Shown here: positions 44,079-53,022 of the stretch, piece by piece | How the letters are laid out: every line of letters starts with the position of its first letter | How positions within the stretch are numbered: position 1 is the stretch's first letter | DNA from: Solobacterium sp. | GTDB lineage: Bacteria; Bacillota_I; Bacilli_A; Erysipelotrichales; Erysipelotrichaceae | Assembly (NCBI GenBank): GCA_017510405.1 | Contig: JAFWNG010000043.1 | Span: forward strand, 1-64,000 | Direction of reading: 5' to 3' | Length of the DNA stretch: 64,000 nt | Program-made: the position numbers and the translations under genes | Notes under the pieces: model-generated | What the model saw: the letters and a program-made list of their open reading frames with translations, nothing else | What the model was told of the DNA's origin: nothing | The model's database searches: none

Positions 44079-44610
44079 TCAGTACCTCCTGAAGCTGCTG
44101 TGCCGTTATGCCGAGCCAGTTGAGTCTGCGGCACATGGTCCGGGTATTTCCAAAGCCGATATGGAACGCTTCGCCGATGATCTTTCGCCGCGCAGCGCTG
44201 TCCGGACGGCCGCTCAGGCCGAGTTCCATCATCTCTGCGGCAGTAATCGTCGTTTCGGGGCTGGGATCGTACACGGCGATATGCGCCAGTGCCTCTTCCA
44301 GGGCCTCCCGGCCTGCATGTTCCACGCCGACCTTGCGGTCGGTCCGGGCTTTTTCTTTCTCAATAAATGCATTCCCGCATCCGGGGATCCGCCGGTTTAC
44401 TGCATTGCGGATGCGGTTTCCCGGGGAATCGGGATCGGTGAAGATGATCACGCCGCGGGTCTTTGCCGCGAAGGCGATCCGCTCCATGACGTCTTCGTCC
44501 AGGGATGTGCCGCCGGTCTCGGCTGTATCACAGTCAAAGTATTTCTGCAGATTTGCCGTATCGTGGCGGCCTTCCACAACGATCAGCTGCCGGATGAAGC
44601 GGCGTGTCAT
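44020..44610 (-). CDS. rnmV: Ribonuclease M5
   Basis: 196 residues. It matures 5S rRNA in Firmicutes. The Toprim domain shows VVEGRHDTANLQKY and FTDPDSPGNRIR with the metal-binding acids, then PGCGNAFIEKEKA typical of M5. The C-terminal third is helical. The start overlaps the tatD stop as ATGA; the 3' end runs 59 nt into rsmA in another frame, and the two are commonly adjacent. Confidence 0.93.
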   Translation of the reverse strand: MTRRFIRQLIVVEGRHDTANLQKYFDCDTAETGGTSLDEDVMERIAFAAKTRGVIIFTDPDSPGNRIRNAVNRRIPGCGNAFIEKEKARTDRKVGVEHAGREALEEALAHIAVYDPSPETTITAAEMMELGLSGRPDSAARRKIIGEAFHIGFGNTRTMCRRLNWLGITAQQLQEVLNGKTMDLRPVADEGNTGDL

Positions 44611-45371
44611 CGTCCCTCCAGAAAGCGTTCGTAGTTGTCACAGATGATCTGGGCCATTTCTTCTTCCGGAATATTCCGCACTTCCGCCATGACTTTGACG
44701 ATATACGGGATATAGGACGGTTCATTGCGTTTGCCCCGCTTCGGTACCGGCGCCATATACGGGCAGTCGGTCTCGCTCAGCAGCCATTTTGCATCAATGC
44801 CGGCGCACACTTCTTTGGCGTGGCGGGAGTTCTTGAATGTCACGGCTCCGCCAAGGGCAATATAATAGCCCAGTTTTGTAAATTCAATGCCCATTTCCAG
44901 ACTTCCCGGAAAACAGTGCATCAGTCCTCTCACCCGGTGTTCCTTCATGATGTCATACGTATCCTGAATGGCATCGCGGGAATGGACAAGGATCGGCTTG
45001 TTCACTTTGCGGGCAATTTCGATCTGGCGGATGAACAGTTCTTTCTGTTCTTCCTTCATTTCCTTTTCCCAGTGATAATCGAGGCCGATCTCACCGACCG
45101 CGGCGATCTCATCCATGGATACGATTTCTTCCATGCGGGCAATATCCGCTTCTGTTACCGTGCGGATGTCTTCCGGATGGATGCCGTAGGCGACCCGGTA
45201 GCGCTTCGGATCCGTTTTGGCGAATTCGATTGCCTGCAGAGCCTCGTCAGCTTTGGTCGTAATGATCATGACGCCGGTGATATCCGCGTCTTTGATGCGC
45301 TGGATGACAGCGTCAAAGTCTTCCTGGAATTCCTCCGCCATGATATGTGCGTGTGAATCGATATAGTTCAT
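44607..45371 (-). CDS. tatD: TatD family metal-dependent deoxyribonuclease
   Basis: 254 residues. The TIM-barrel hydrolase signature DSHAHI at the N-terminus, GEIGLDYHW, VHSRDA, HCFPG and SETDCPY supply the usual metal ligands. In Firmicutes the gene (yabD in Bacillus) normally precedes rnmV and rsmA, as here. It begins 3 nt after the mnmE stop. Confidence 0.95.
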   Translation of the reverse strand: MNYIDSHAHIMAEEFQEDFDAVIQRIKDADITGVMIITTKADEALQAIEFAKTDPKRYRVAYGIHPEDIRTVTEADIARMEEIVSMDEIAAVGEIGLDYHWEKEMKEEQKELFIRQIEIARKVNKPILVHSRDAIQDTYDIMKEHRVRGLMHCFPGSLEMGIEFTKLGYYIALGGAVTFKNSRHAKEVCAGIDAKWLLSETDCPYMAPVPKRGKRNEPSYIPYIVKVMAEVRNIPEEEMAQIICDNYERFLEGR

Positions 45372-45374
45372 ATG

Positions 45375-46700
45375 TTATTTCCCCAGACAGAAACGGCTGA
45401 AGATCTCATCCAGCAGTCCTTCTTTTGTATGTTCTCCGGTGATCTCCATCAGTGCGTCATAAGCCCGCTGCAGATCGATCGTCACAAGATCCAGTTCCAT
45501 TCCCATATCCAGTGCCCCTGCCGCGTCGTTCATCGCCTGCTGTGCCTGGATGGCAAGACCGATCTGCCGCTCATTGTTCAGAGTGTCCTGATGGGCATGG
45601 GAAATTTCCCGGTCATAGATCTCGAGGATCCGTTTCTTTAACGCGTCCACGTCTCTGTTGGCAGCGCTGATGGATACCGCGTCCGGGATCTCCCGGATAT
45701 CTTTCTTGTTGTATACAACGATGCGTGTTTTATCTTTTGTGCGTTCCAGCAGATCCCTGTCGCTTTCTGTCAGTTCTTCAGAGCCGTCCAGTACAACGAT
45801 CACAAGCGCAGCCCGGTCCATGGCCTGGATCGACCGCTCAATACCGATCTTTTCCACGACGTCATCAGTCTCATGGATGCCGGCGGTGTCGATCAGATTC
45901 AGGGTAACGCCTTCCAGACGGATCGTTCCTTCCACGATGTCTCTGGTCGTTCCGGCAATGTCCGTAACAATGGCCTTGTCTTCCTCCAGCAGGGCATTCA
46001 GCAGAGAGGATTTGCCGACATTGGGTCTGCCCAGTATGACAGTATCAATGCCTTCCCGGATAAATACGGCGTCCTGCGCATTCCGGATCAGCACTGCGAT
46101 ATCGTTCTGCCACTTATGAACTGCGGGAAGGATCTCTTCCTCGGTCAGTACATGTACATCTTCGTATTCCGGATAGTCGATATTGACTTCGATATTGGCG
46201 ATGATCTGGATCAGTTCCTCCCGCAGAGGCTCCAGCACACTGCGCACGCTTCCCTTGAGGGAATGCAGGGCACTGCGCGCATTCACGTCATCGCGGGCAA
46301 AGATCAGATCGTTGATTCCTTCTGCCTGCGACAGGTCCATCTTTCCGTTCAGGAATGCTCGCTGGGTGAATTCACCGGGACGGGCAAGACGCGCCCCCTG
46401 TCCCAGGATCAGCTGCAGGATCCGCCGTGTCAGATACACGCCGCCGTGACAGTTGATCTCTGCGATATCTTCTCCGGTGTAAGAACGCGGAGCACGGAAA
46501 AAGCTTACCAGTACTTCATCCACCGGTTCATCCTGATCGTACAGTGTACCGTATTTCAGCGTATAACCTTTTACGTCTGAGACATCCTGCTTCATCAGTC
46601 TGCCGGTAATTGCCAGTGCGTCGTCACCGCTGATGCGGATGACCGAGATCGCACTCATCGTATCGCCGGTCGCGATCGCAGCTATCGTATCCTGAAACAT
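45375..46700 (-). CDS. mnmE: tRNA modification GTPase MnmE
   Basis: 441 residues. With MnmG it installs the 5-carboxymethylaminomethyl group on wobble U. The N-terminal tetrahydrofolate-binding domain (IAAIATGDTMSAISVIRISG) is followed by a G domain (GRPNVGKSSLLNAL, DIAGTTRD, DTAG, NKKD) and the C-terminal catalytic FCLGK. The start at 46700 has AAGGAG upstream; the frame stays open further upstream but without homology. First gene of the chain; divergent from the helicase gene with a 56-bp gap. Confidence 0.96.
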   Translation of the reverse strand: MFQDTIAAIATGDTMSAISVIRISGDDALAITGRLMKQDVSDVKGYTLKYGTLYDQDEPVDEVLVSFFRAPRSYTGEDIAEINCHGGVYLTRRILQLILGQGARLARPGEFTQRAFLNGKMDLSQAEGINDLIFARDDVNARSALHSLKGSVRSVLEPLREELIQIIANIEVNIDYPEYEDVHVLTEEEILPAVHKWQNDIAVLIRNAQDAVFIREGIDTVILGRPNVGKSSLLNALLEEDKAIVTDIAGTTRDIVEGTIRLEGVTLNLIDTAGIHETDDVVEKIGIERSIQAMDRAALVIVVLDGSEELTESDRDLLERTKDKTRIVVYNKKDIREIPDAVSISAANRDVDALKKRILEIYDREISHAHQDTLNNERQIGLAIQAQQAMNDAAGALDMGMELDLVTIDLQRAYDALMEITGEHTKEGLLDEIFSRFCLGK

Positions 46701-46744
46701 ACTATTCTCCTTACCGTTCAAGTGTACCATATTCTCATCCGTGC

Positions 46745-46750
46745 TATGAT
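46745..46750 (+). promoter_or_regulatory. -10 box directly in front of the helicase ATG
   Basis: TATGAT ends 6 nt before the start codon and no ribosome site is present, so transcription would begin at or next to the ATG (leaderless mRNA). Confidence 0.4.
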
Positions 46751-46756
46751 AGGCAT

Positions 46757-48103
46757 ATGACTTTGATTTCGGTGAATGACACTTTAAAGAGGGCTTTGCA
46801 GGAGATGCACTGCTGGCCTCTGAATACGATACAGGAAGCGTGGATCCCGCTGATCCGTTCCGGAAAGGACTGTTTCCTGCAGGCGGAGACCGGCTCCGGC
46901 AAGACCATTGCCTGTCTGCTTCCTGTCCTGGAACAGATCCGCTCCGATTCCCTGTATACCCAGGCACTGATGGTTGCACCGACCCGTGAGCTTGCCCTGC
47001 AGAGCGCTTCTGTGGCAGAGCAATTGGCCTCCTACACCGGCATTCATACTGTGGCAGTCATCGGCGGGCTGGAGATCGGCCGTCAGGAAAATGCCCTGCG
47101 GAACCGTCCGCATCTTGTCATCGGTACGCCGGGACGTCTTCTGGATCTGCTGGAGCAGGAGAAACTGCGTCTGGACAATGTACGCACGGTCATCGTGGAC
47201 GAAGGCGACATGGTCCTGTCCACCGGACAGAACGAAACACTGAAGGAGATCCTGCGGAGATGTCCGGATACGCAGCGCATCTGTACGTCCGCCACATGGA
47301 ACGACGCCATCGGCACATGGCTGCACAAAGACGCCGTCATGGAAAAGGATACTCAGGCAGTGCGCTCCGTGATCCGCCAGTACTATATTGAGACCACGCA
47401 GAAGCGGAAGAGTCTGAAGAAACTGCTGAACCATCTTCCCGTTACCCGTGCCATTGTGTTTACCGCCTATAAGAGCACAGCGCACAAGCTGGCGGAATAC
47501 CTGGCAAAGCAGGATATTGCCGCAATGGACTTTTCCGGAAACTACGAGGAAAAGAAGCGTCTGGACATCCTGAAACAGTTCCGAGAGGGAAACATACGCA
47601 TCCTTGCGGCGACCGACGCAGCAGCACGCGGCCTGGATATACGCGGTGTATCGCATATTATCCACTATGAGCTGCCGGTCGATTATGAAACGTATATCCA
47701 CCGGAGCGGACGAACCGCCCACCAGGATGACGAAGGTACTGTCATCACCCTGATCGATCCGGAAAAGGATGACGCGGAGCTTGCCGCAAAGATCCGGGAA
47801 TCTTCCGTGCCGTATGAAGGCGATTCTTCCGTTTCAATCGATCTCAGCACACCGCTGGAACAGCAGGAAGAACATGTGCCTGCAGTCACAAAACTGTGCA
47901 TAAGAAAAGGACGGAAAGACAAGATCCGTCCCAAAGATATACTTGGCGCTCTGTGTGCCGTGCTTCCGTTTGAAGAGATCGGCGTGATCGAGATCCAGGA
48001 CAGGTATTCTCTGGTTACTGTCCTGTGTCCGAAAGAAGGACTGGAAGAACGCCTGCAGGGCATAACGCTCAAGGGCAGACCGGTGCGGATCGAGATCCGC
48101 TGA
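46757..48103 (+). CDS. DEAD-box-type RNA helicase with DbpA-like RNA-binding domain
   Basis: 448 residues. Helicase motifs: AETGSGKT, APTRELA, TPGR, DEGD (in place of DEAD), TSAT, ATDAAARGLD, HRSGRTA. The C-terminal 75 residues (TKLCIRKGRKDKIRPKDILG, VEIQDRYS-type strand) match the DbpA/CsdA RNA-binding fold that targets rRNA. A ribosome-assembly role is likely. The DEGD change replaces the third residue of motif II; DExD variants remain active in other families. Confidence 0.9.
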   Translation: MTLISVNDTLKRALQEMHCWPLNTIQEAWIPLIRSGKDCFLQAETGSGKTIACLLPVLEQIRSDSLYTQALMVAPTRELALQSASVAEQLASYTGIHTVAVIGGLEIGRQENALRNRPHLVIGTPGRLLDLLEQEKLRLDNVRTVIVDEGDMVLSTGQNETLKEILRRCPDTQRICTSATWNDAIGTWLHKDAVMEKDTQAVRSVIRQYYIETTQKRKSLKKLLNHLPVTRAIVFTAYKSTAHKLAEYLAKQDIAAMDFSGNYEEKKRLDILKQFREGNIRILAATDAAARGLDIRGVSHIIHYELPVDYETYIHRSGRTAHQDDEGTVITLIDPEKDDAELAAKIRESSVPYEGDSSVSIDLSTPLEQQEEHVPAVTKLCIRKGRKDKIRPKDILGALCAVLPFEEIGVIEIQDRYSLVTVLCPKEGLEERLQGITLKGRPVRIEIR

Positions 48104-48113
48104 CCGGTCTTTT

Positions 48114-50108
48114 TTACTTTTCCGCCACCAGGATACAGTTGGAATCCGGGAACCGGACCGCATCGTGCGTGACCGGATCAAACAGTTCCACAAGCGGTGA
48201 CAGGTGCTCTTCGTATCCTTTTTCCAGGAAGGATTCCGCTTTCAGGATATGCATTCCCAGGGATTCCAGCACCGAGGTGTATTCCGGAAGTGTATAGTAG
48301 CCGAAGCATTCCTGACATTCGTGTGCAAACGACGCTGCTCCCCATGTGTACGTATACAGGAATTCCCTGCCGTAGTTGATATCCGTGATCACTGTCTGCG
48401 CGTCCCGGTCCGCAGAAACAAAGCGTTCGATTTCCGGCATGGCATCCATGCCGTGGAAATCCTTTGTGAAGCGTTCAAAGAATTCCATGCCTTCCGGTGT
48501 TTTGAAGCGGATGCCAAGCTTTCCGCTGCCCGGTGTCTTGATGCCGTCGCGGATCACGATCCTTCCGCCCGGCCGCAGGGAATCGTATGCATTGCGCAGC
48601 GCTGTCTCCACCGAAACGATATTGAAGCGTCCGCTCTCTGTTTCCGTATAGGAATAGATCTCATGCAGGATGGAAGAGAAGATCACGGTATCCACTGCCG
48701 GTTCAAACTTACCTTCAGTGAAATTGTGTATACAGACGGTCCACGCATGTTTCTCTTCCTGTTTCCTGCGCTCCAGCACTTCGATCACATTGCGGGAGAT
48801 ATCTGTGCCGATGATCGTTTTGTCCGGCCAGCGCGCTTCCAGACGGTCCAGCAGTACGCCTCCTCCCGAACCGACATCCAGAATGCGTTCCCCGGTGATA
48901 TAATCCGGCAGATCCTTCTTAGTGCTGGTATCTGCCGCGTTCATCGTTTTCAGATACGATTCTTCGTTGTTCAGACGGTCAAATGCATCCCGGCGGAACC
49001 CGAACATGTCATACAGCATCGTAATGCTCTTTTCATAGGTCAGAAGACCGGAACGTTCCGCTTCCACGCAGAAATCGATCAGTTTCTCACAGACCGGCGT
49101 AAAACGTACGCCGACGGATACGATCGAACCGTTCTGCTCGGTTACCGTACGCACATGACTGCCGTAGTCTTTTGGATCTTCGAGCCAGCGCTCCAGAATC
49201 CTCTGTTTATAGATATTGATATGCTTTTTCCCTTCCAGATCATAGTACAGTTCATCTGCCAGCGGTTTGAATACCAGATGCTTTGTACCGGCATTCGCCG
49301 CCTCCAGGGCAATGGCGCAGAATTTCGCCGCGCCTTCAGCACCAAATGGTGCGAGCGCAGATTCAAAATACCACAGGTCATAACACGGGAAGATCTGTTC
49401 CGCAAAGAAATGCAGCGTCTCTTCCGAAGGATAGGAAGTGAGCGGAAGCAGTTTCTGCAGGCGCTCCTGCGGGAAGTATTCCCGGAATACGTCGGTCCAT
49501 ACCATGCCTGCAAATGCCCGGATGTTTTTCTGTACCGATGCCCAGATCGTTTCACTGACCGCCCGTATGATGCATTCGTTCAGCACGGTAATGAGTTCAA
49601 TAAATTCCTGCTCCGTCCTGCCTTTGCGCAGCTTTCGCAGATCAGTGCTTGCGGACATGCGGCATTCTCCGCGGATAAACTGTCCGGCAAGTCCGTGTGT
49701 ACGGATCAGGATACAGACAGGGTCCTTCTCCGGATCACGGACAAAGTGATGATCCGCATAGATCATCGCCGATGCCTCATTGTGGATGGCGAGCGGATAG
49801 CCGCGTTTCCGCCAGGTTTCCCGCATCTGCTTCGTGCCGCCTTTTGCTGTTTCGCTCCAGCAGAGCACGGTACGGATCAGCCGGTAATTCTCTTCGGAAA
49901 TATACGGCATGCCGTCCAGGATATCCAGTGTGCGCAATGTATAAGCCAGGGCATTGTTCTGCTCTTTTTCCGCCATATTGCCGATGCGTTCCGCGTTCCA
50001 GTACAGTTCTTCGCCTTCGTACAGAAGCTTCAGCCATATATTGTGTTCCAGCGCTTCCGGACGCACGCTTCCATCCGGTTCAAAATACCTGTCTCTGTTC
50101 GTGATCAT
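48114..50108 (-). CDS. Class I SAM-dependent methyltransferase with large unknown N-terminal region
   Basis: 664 residues. The first 400 residues are alpha/beta and unrecognised, with a possible HD-domain look (YADHHF, RTHGL). Residues about 408-440 hold the SAM motif ILDVGSGGGVLLDRLE and an acidic end of strand 2 (IIGTDIS). DTVIFSSILHEIYSY and LRPGGRIVIRD follow the typical order. The C-terminus has an AdoMet-MTase cap. The substrate is unknown. It overlaps the upstream 185-residue gene by ATGA. Confidence 0.7.
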   Translation of the reverse strand: MITNRDRYFEPDGSVRPEALEHNIWLKLLYEGEELYWNAERIGNMAEKEQNNALAYTLRTLDILDGMPYISEENYRLIRTVLCWSETAKGGTKQMRETWRKRGYPLAIHNEASAMIYADHHFVRDPEKDPVCILIRTHGLAGQFIRGECRMSASTDLRKLRKGRTEQEFIELITVLNECIIRAVSETIWASVQKNIRAFAGMVWTDVFREYFPQERLQKLLPLTSYPSEETLHFFAEQIFPCYDLWYFESALAPFGAEGAAKFCAIALEAANAGTKHLVFKPLADELYYDLEGKKHINIYKQRILERWLEDPKDYGSHVRTVTEQNGSIVSVGVRFTPVCEKLIDFCVEAERSGLLTYEKSITMLYDMFGFRRDAFDRLNNEESYLKTMNAADTSTKKDLPDYITGERILDVGSGGGVLLDRLEARWPDKTIIGTDISRNVIEVLERRKQEEKHAWTVCIHNFTEGKFEPAVDTVIFSSILHEIYSYTETESGRFNIVSVETALRNAYDSLRPGGRIVIRDGIKTPGSGKLGIRFKTPEGMEFFERFTKDFHGMDAMPEIERFVSADRDAQTVITDINYGREFLYTYTWGAASFAHECQECFGYYTLPEYTSVLESLGMHILKAESFLEKGYEEHLSPLVELFDPVTHDAVRFPDSNCILVAEK

Positions 50109-50662
50109 GATTTCCTCCCGGGTTCATAGCCGGCACCGAATTCCTTCAGGAATCCCTTGCCTTTCGGTGAGATGCCCGTCAGAAGTACGTGCGGATTCTT
50201 TCGCTGGGCATAGGCAGCGAAGTGCTTTGCCTGTTCCATGGAATCCGCTTCGAACGCAAATACACCGTCATCCTTCGTACACGTGATCATGGCGCATCCA
50301 TTCCGCAGTTCCTTTACACCCACGCCGGTGATCCCTTTTGTGGAATATTCCCGGACATTGAATTTTTTATCGATCGTCAGGATGCGGTCTTCCGCAATAT
50401 ACGTGTCTTTCAGCATTCCCCCAAGTTCGAACTCCTCTTTGTTCTGCACTGCTTTCAGACCTTTGTTGATACGGTACTTGCTGGTGTAGTACAGTGCCAT
50501 GACTACGATCAGAAAAGCCGTGGCGATATACATTCCCCACTTCAGTTTTGTATCTGCGCCGGAGCGCATGCGGAATGCCAGGAAAAAGATCACCAGTGAC
50601 GGCGCAACCAGCAGAAAGCTGTAGCGGATGCTTAAAAGCGACTGGTAATAGCGTTTGATCAT
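50105..50662 (-). CDS. Two-helix membrane protein with PH-like soluble domain
   Basis: 185 residues. Two transmembrane helices occupy about 12-30 and 42-62, followed by a soluble beta-rich region resembling the YcxB-like/PH-type fold (STKGITGVGVKELRNGCAMI). No enzyme motif is visible. It is the first gene of a two-gene operon with the methyltransferase. The role is unknown. Confidence 0.6.
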   Translation of the reverse strand: MIKRYYQSLLSIRYSFLLVAPSLVIFFLAFRMRSGADTKLKWGMYIATAFLIVVMALYYTSKYRINKGLKAVQNKEEFELGGMLKDTYIAEDRILTIDKKFNVREYSTKGITGVGVKELRNGCAMITCTKDDGVFAFEADSMEQAKHFAAYAQRKNPHVLLTGISPKGKGFLKEFGAGYEPGRKS

Positions 50663-50747
50663 ATCGTTCTACCTCATATCATATATACACAGTATTTTCG
50701 TCTGTTCCCATAAGAACATATGCTATACTTTGTACAGGAGCAGCACC

Positions 50748-51011
50748 ATGGAAGCACAGGATCTTCTGCCGTATCTGAAAAAGTTCATCGAAGTCACTCT
50801 TGACGATGGCTCCCATACAGCAGGCTATATTACAAATCCCGACGCATTCCGGAATGCGGAACAGGAACCGACGCATGTCGAACTGATCAACGGACTGATG
50901 AAGTCCGCCGTTCCCCTGTCCCGTATCGTTTTCATCAGCCTTCCCGCCCGGGAAGACACGGTGGAACTCCCGATCATCACCGATCCGGATCTGTTTGCGA
51001 ATAATCACTGA
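50748..51011 (+). CDS. Small conserved-looking hypothetical protein
   Basis: 87 residues, acidic, with a fold-like pattern of short strands (FIEVTLDDGSHTAGYITN, SRIVFISLP). The start at 50748 follows CAGGAG, and a TATACT box lies about 20 nt upstream of the ribosome site. A strong terminator follows immediately. The SH3/Sm-like start (V.LDDGS...GYI) could mean a small RNA- or protein-binding barrel; this is speculative. Confidence 0.65.
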   Translation: MEAQDLLPYLKKFIEVTLDDGSHTAGYITNPDAFRNAEQEPTHVELINGLMKSAVPLSRIVFISLPAREDTVELPIITDPDLFANNH

Positions 51012-51736
51012 GCACTTGCGTAAGTGCTTTTTTTATACGCAGGATTGAACGGGCAGCGCGATCGGATGCACTGGTTGTTCTCAGCGGAGTGCGTACAGAC
51101 AATGGGATGGATCTGCATTTCCACACCCAGTTTTTCTTTTGCGTACTGCACGGCTGTTTCAATTGCCAGATAGGAATTGCGCTTGCAGCAGCGCGGTCCG
51201 CCGACTTCCCCGATGGCTTTCAGGGAAGCAGCTGTCAGACCATGCGAGAGACTGTAGGCTTCTTCGGAAAGCGGCGACGCACCGGTCACGATGGAACAGA
51301 ACATGCCGGAACTGATGCCGGCACCGCACGCGCCCCAGAAACCGCATGCCCCGCCCGGTACTTTTCTGCCTCTCTGAAACATATCGTGTAAAGCAGCGGA
51401 AAGATCCAGGCTTCCGCCGGCATTCCGATATGCTGTCAGGAGTGCCGCGCCGACCATGACATGGTGTTCCGGACCATGCATATGGCAGAAATCCATTGTC
51501 ATCAGTTTTTCCAGAATATCTGCCGGGTCCTTAGAAGACTCCTGCAGGCATACACCAAGAATCACATCCATTCCCGCAGTGTGGCAGTCATTGCATACAT
51601 AGTGGCCGTGGATACAGCGTGTCCTGCTGTATTCTTTTTTATGACATACCGCGCATTCCATCAGCCGGTCAGTTTCCAGATATTCCAGCGGCGCACCGCA
51701 GATGAGGCATTCCTCATTCCTGTAGATATATTTCAT
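51005..51736 (-). CDS. Cysteine-rich protein, DUF5714-like
   Basis: 243 residues. An N-terminal zinc ribbon (CLICG...CAVC, then CIHGHYVCNDCH) is followed by a Gly/Cys-rich core (GGACGFWGACGAGI, GGPRCCKRNSY) and C-terminal CTHSAENNQCIRSRCPF. The pattern matches the DUF5714 group as I remember it, of unknown function but probably metal- or Fe-S-binding. It overlaps the flavin-reductase-like gene upstream by ATGA, suggesting a redox pair. Confidence 0.65.
   Translation of the reverse strand: MKYIYRNEECLICGAPLEYLETDRLMECAVCHKKEYSRTRCIHGHYVCNDCHTAGMDVILGVCLQESSKDPADILEKLMTMDFCHMHGPEHHVMVGAALLTAYRNAGGSLDLSAALHDMFQRGRKVPGGACGFWGACGAGISSGMFCSIVTGASPLSEEAYSLSHGLTAASLKAIGEVGGPRCCKRNSYLAIETAVQYAKEKLGVEMQIHPIVCTHSAENNQCIRSRCPFNPAYKKSTYASAQ
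51011..51034 (+). terminator. Terminator of the 87-residue gene
   Basis: GCACTT, GCGT, AAGTGC followed by seven T. Confidence 0.88.
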
Positions 51737-52206
51737 CGCAGGATCTCTGTTACTTCGCCGATATACATGCGGTGCGGATCGTCCGTCCGGTAGTGGTGAC
51801 GGATCGCTTCTTCCGGCATGTTTTCCTTCAGCAGATCATTCCAGTAGATCTTGCGGCATACCAGCGTCACAGCTGCTTCTTCAAAGCTGATGCTGTTTCC
51901 GGAAACGCACGCGTGCAGTCCTGCTTCTTTTTCCTTGTCGGTATCCCGTCCGGACAGGCTGCCCATGAGTGACAGCGCTTCACGGTATTTCTCATCATAG
52001 AAGCTGACCGTGAAGTATTCATTGTTATTCAGATAATTGTACGTATACCGGCACGGCTTTACATACACGGTCACGACCGGTTTTCCCCACAGTGTGCCCA
52101 TACCGCCCCAGCTGATGGTCATTGCGTTATGGTCTTCTTCGGTACCGGCACATACCAGTGCCCATTTTTCATTGAACTGTTCAAAGATATCTGTTTCAAA
52201 ATTCAT
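51733..52206 (-). CDS. Flavin reductase-like FMN-binding protein
   Basis: 157 residues. A split-barrel flavin reductase domain: WALVCAGTEEDHNAMTISWG and GTLWGKPVVTVYVKP are the FMN-binding strands of the DIM6/NTAB type. The start follows AGGAGGG. It is coupled by ATGA to the DUF5714-like gene and lies 17 nt after the 234-residue gene, so the three form one operon. The partner substrate is unknown. Confidence 0.8.
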   Translation of the reverse strand: MNFETDIFEQFNEKWALVCAGTEEDHNAMTISWGGMGTLWGKPVVTVYVKPCRYTYNYLNNNEYFTVSFYDEKYREALSLMGSLSGRDTDKEKEAGLHACVSGNSISFEEAAVTLVCRKIYWNDLLKENMPEEAIRHHYRTDDPHRMYIGEVTEILR

Positions 52207-52223
52207 GATTCCCTCCTGATGTC

Positions 52224-52928
52224 TTATCGGAATCTCAGCAGATGTTCGATCTGCTCTTCCTCCACGCCCGGCAGATTCTTTTTCATATGCCGTACGATCT
52301 TCCTGTAAGATTCTTCCGGTGTGTGTTTGTATACACCGTTGGTGAAATACTTGCCGAAGAAGCTTTCCGGTGTCGTATAGCGGGCAATGCCCCAGCCGTA
52401 GAAATTGCCGTTCTTGTCCGTCTCATATTCGAAGTCGGATGTAATGATATAGCACTGCATCTGCAGCTTTGTAATTCTTGTATCGAAGCCTTTGCGCGGC
52501 TCCCAGGTATCCCTGCCTTTGTCCTTCGGCTTTACATAGCCGCCAAGCACCTTGGCTTCTTTGGACAGTACGGACCGGTGCGACGCAATGATGTTGTACA
52601 GATGCTGGTCATCATAGGTCGCCAGGCCGTCCTCAAAGCGGGAATCGAAGTCATAGCCGTCCCGCCGCCAGTTGGCAAAGTCTCGGAACAGGTCTTTCCG
52701 GATGAATACGGCCTTGCCGCGGAAGAATTTCCCATACGCACACCGTGTTTCCTGGATCACCGGCCCCTTCCAGTCCCATACGCCGGGCTGGTCGGAGAAG
52801 TACGCTTCCGGCGCACAGTGTTCCTCAATGGAATAGCCCGGGATCTCATTGGCAAAGAACGGAAGGATGCCAAGGGTGTCAATTGCCTGGATCATGTCCT
52901 CTTTCGTATGAATGGTAAAGTCGAGCAT
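52224..52928 (-). CDS. Conserved hypothetical protein, possibly AlkZ-related
   Basis: 234 residues. The sequence has no signal peptide and is rich in aromatic residues (VWDWKGPVIQ, YFSDQPGVWDW, WGIARYTTPESFFG). It recalls proteins labelled AlkZ-related, a loose relation of winged-helix DNA glycosylases, but the catalytic QxQ motif of AlkZ is not seen. The start follows AGGAGGG. First gene of the operon with the flavin reductase. Confidence 0.5.
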   Translation of the reverse strand: MLDFTIHTKEDMIQAIDTLGILPFFANEIPGYSIEEHCAPEAYFSDQPGVWDWKGPVIQETRCAYGKFFRGKAVFIRKDLFRDFANWRRDGYDFDSRFEDGLATYDDQHLYNIIASHRSVLSKEAKVLGGYVKPKDKGRDTWEPRKGFDTRITKLQMQCYIITSDFEYETDKNGNFYGWGIARYTTPESFFGKYFTNGVYKHTPEESYRKIVRHMKKNLPGVEEEQIEHLLRFR

Positions 52929-52978
52929 ATGCCCTCCTGTTCTGTATAAATTGTAGAGTATGGAATGCTGGAATAACA

Positions 52979-53011
52979 GAAAAAAGCATTGAAGCTTTCA
53001 CCTCAATGCCT
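52979..53011 (-). terminator. Terminator of the malic enzyme gene
   Basis: Minus strand GCATTGA, 10-nt loop, TCAATGC, then six T. Confidence 0.8.
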
Positions 53012-53022
53012 GTGTTTCTGAT

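Noticed and set aside
48204-50129. 641-codon plus-strand frame opposite the methyltransferase gene
   Set aside because: Antisense shadow with odd composition; the minus-strand gene has SAM motifs and a proper ribosome site.
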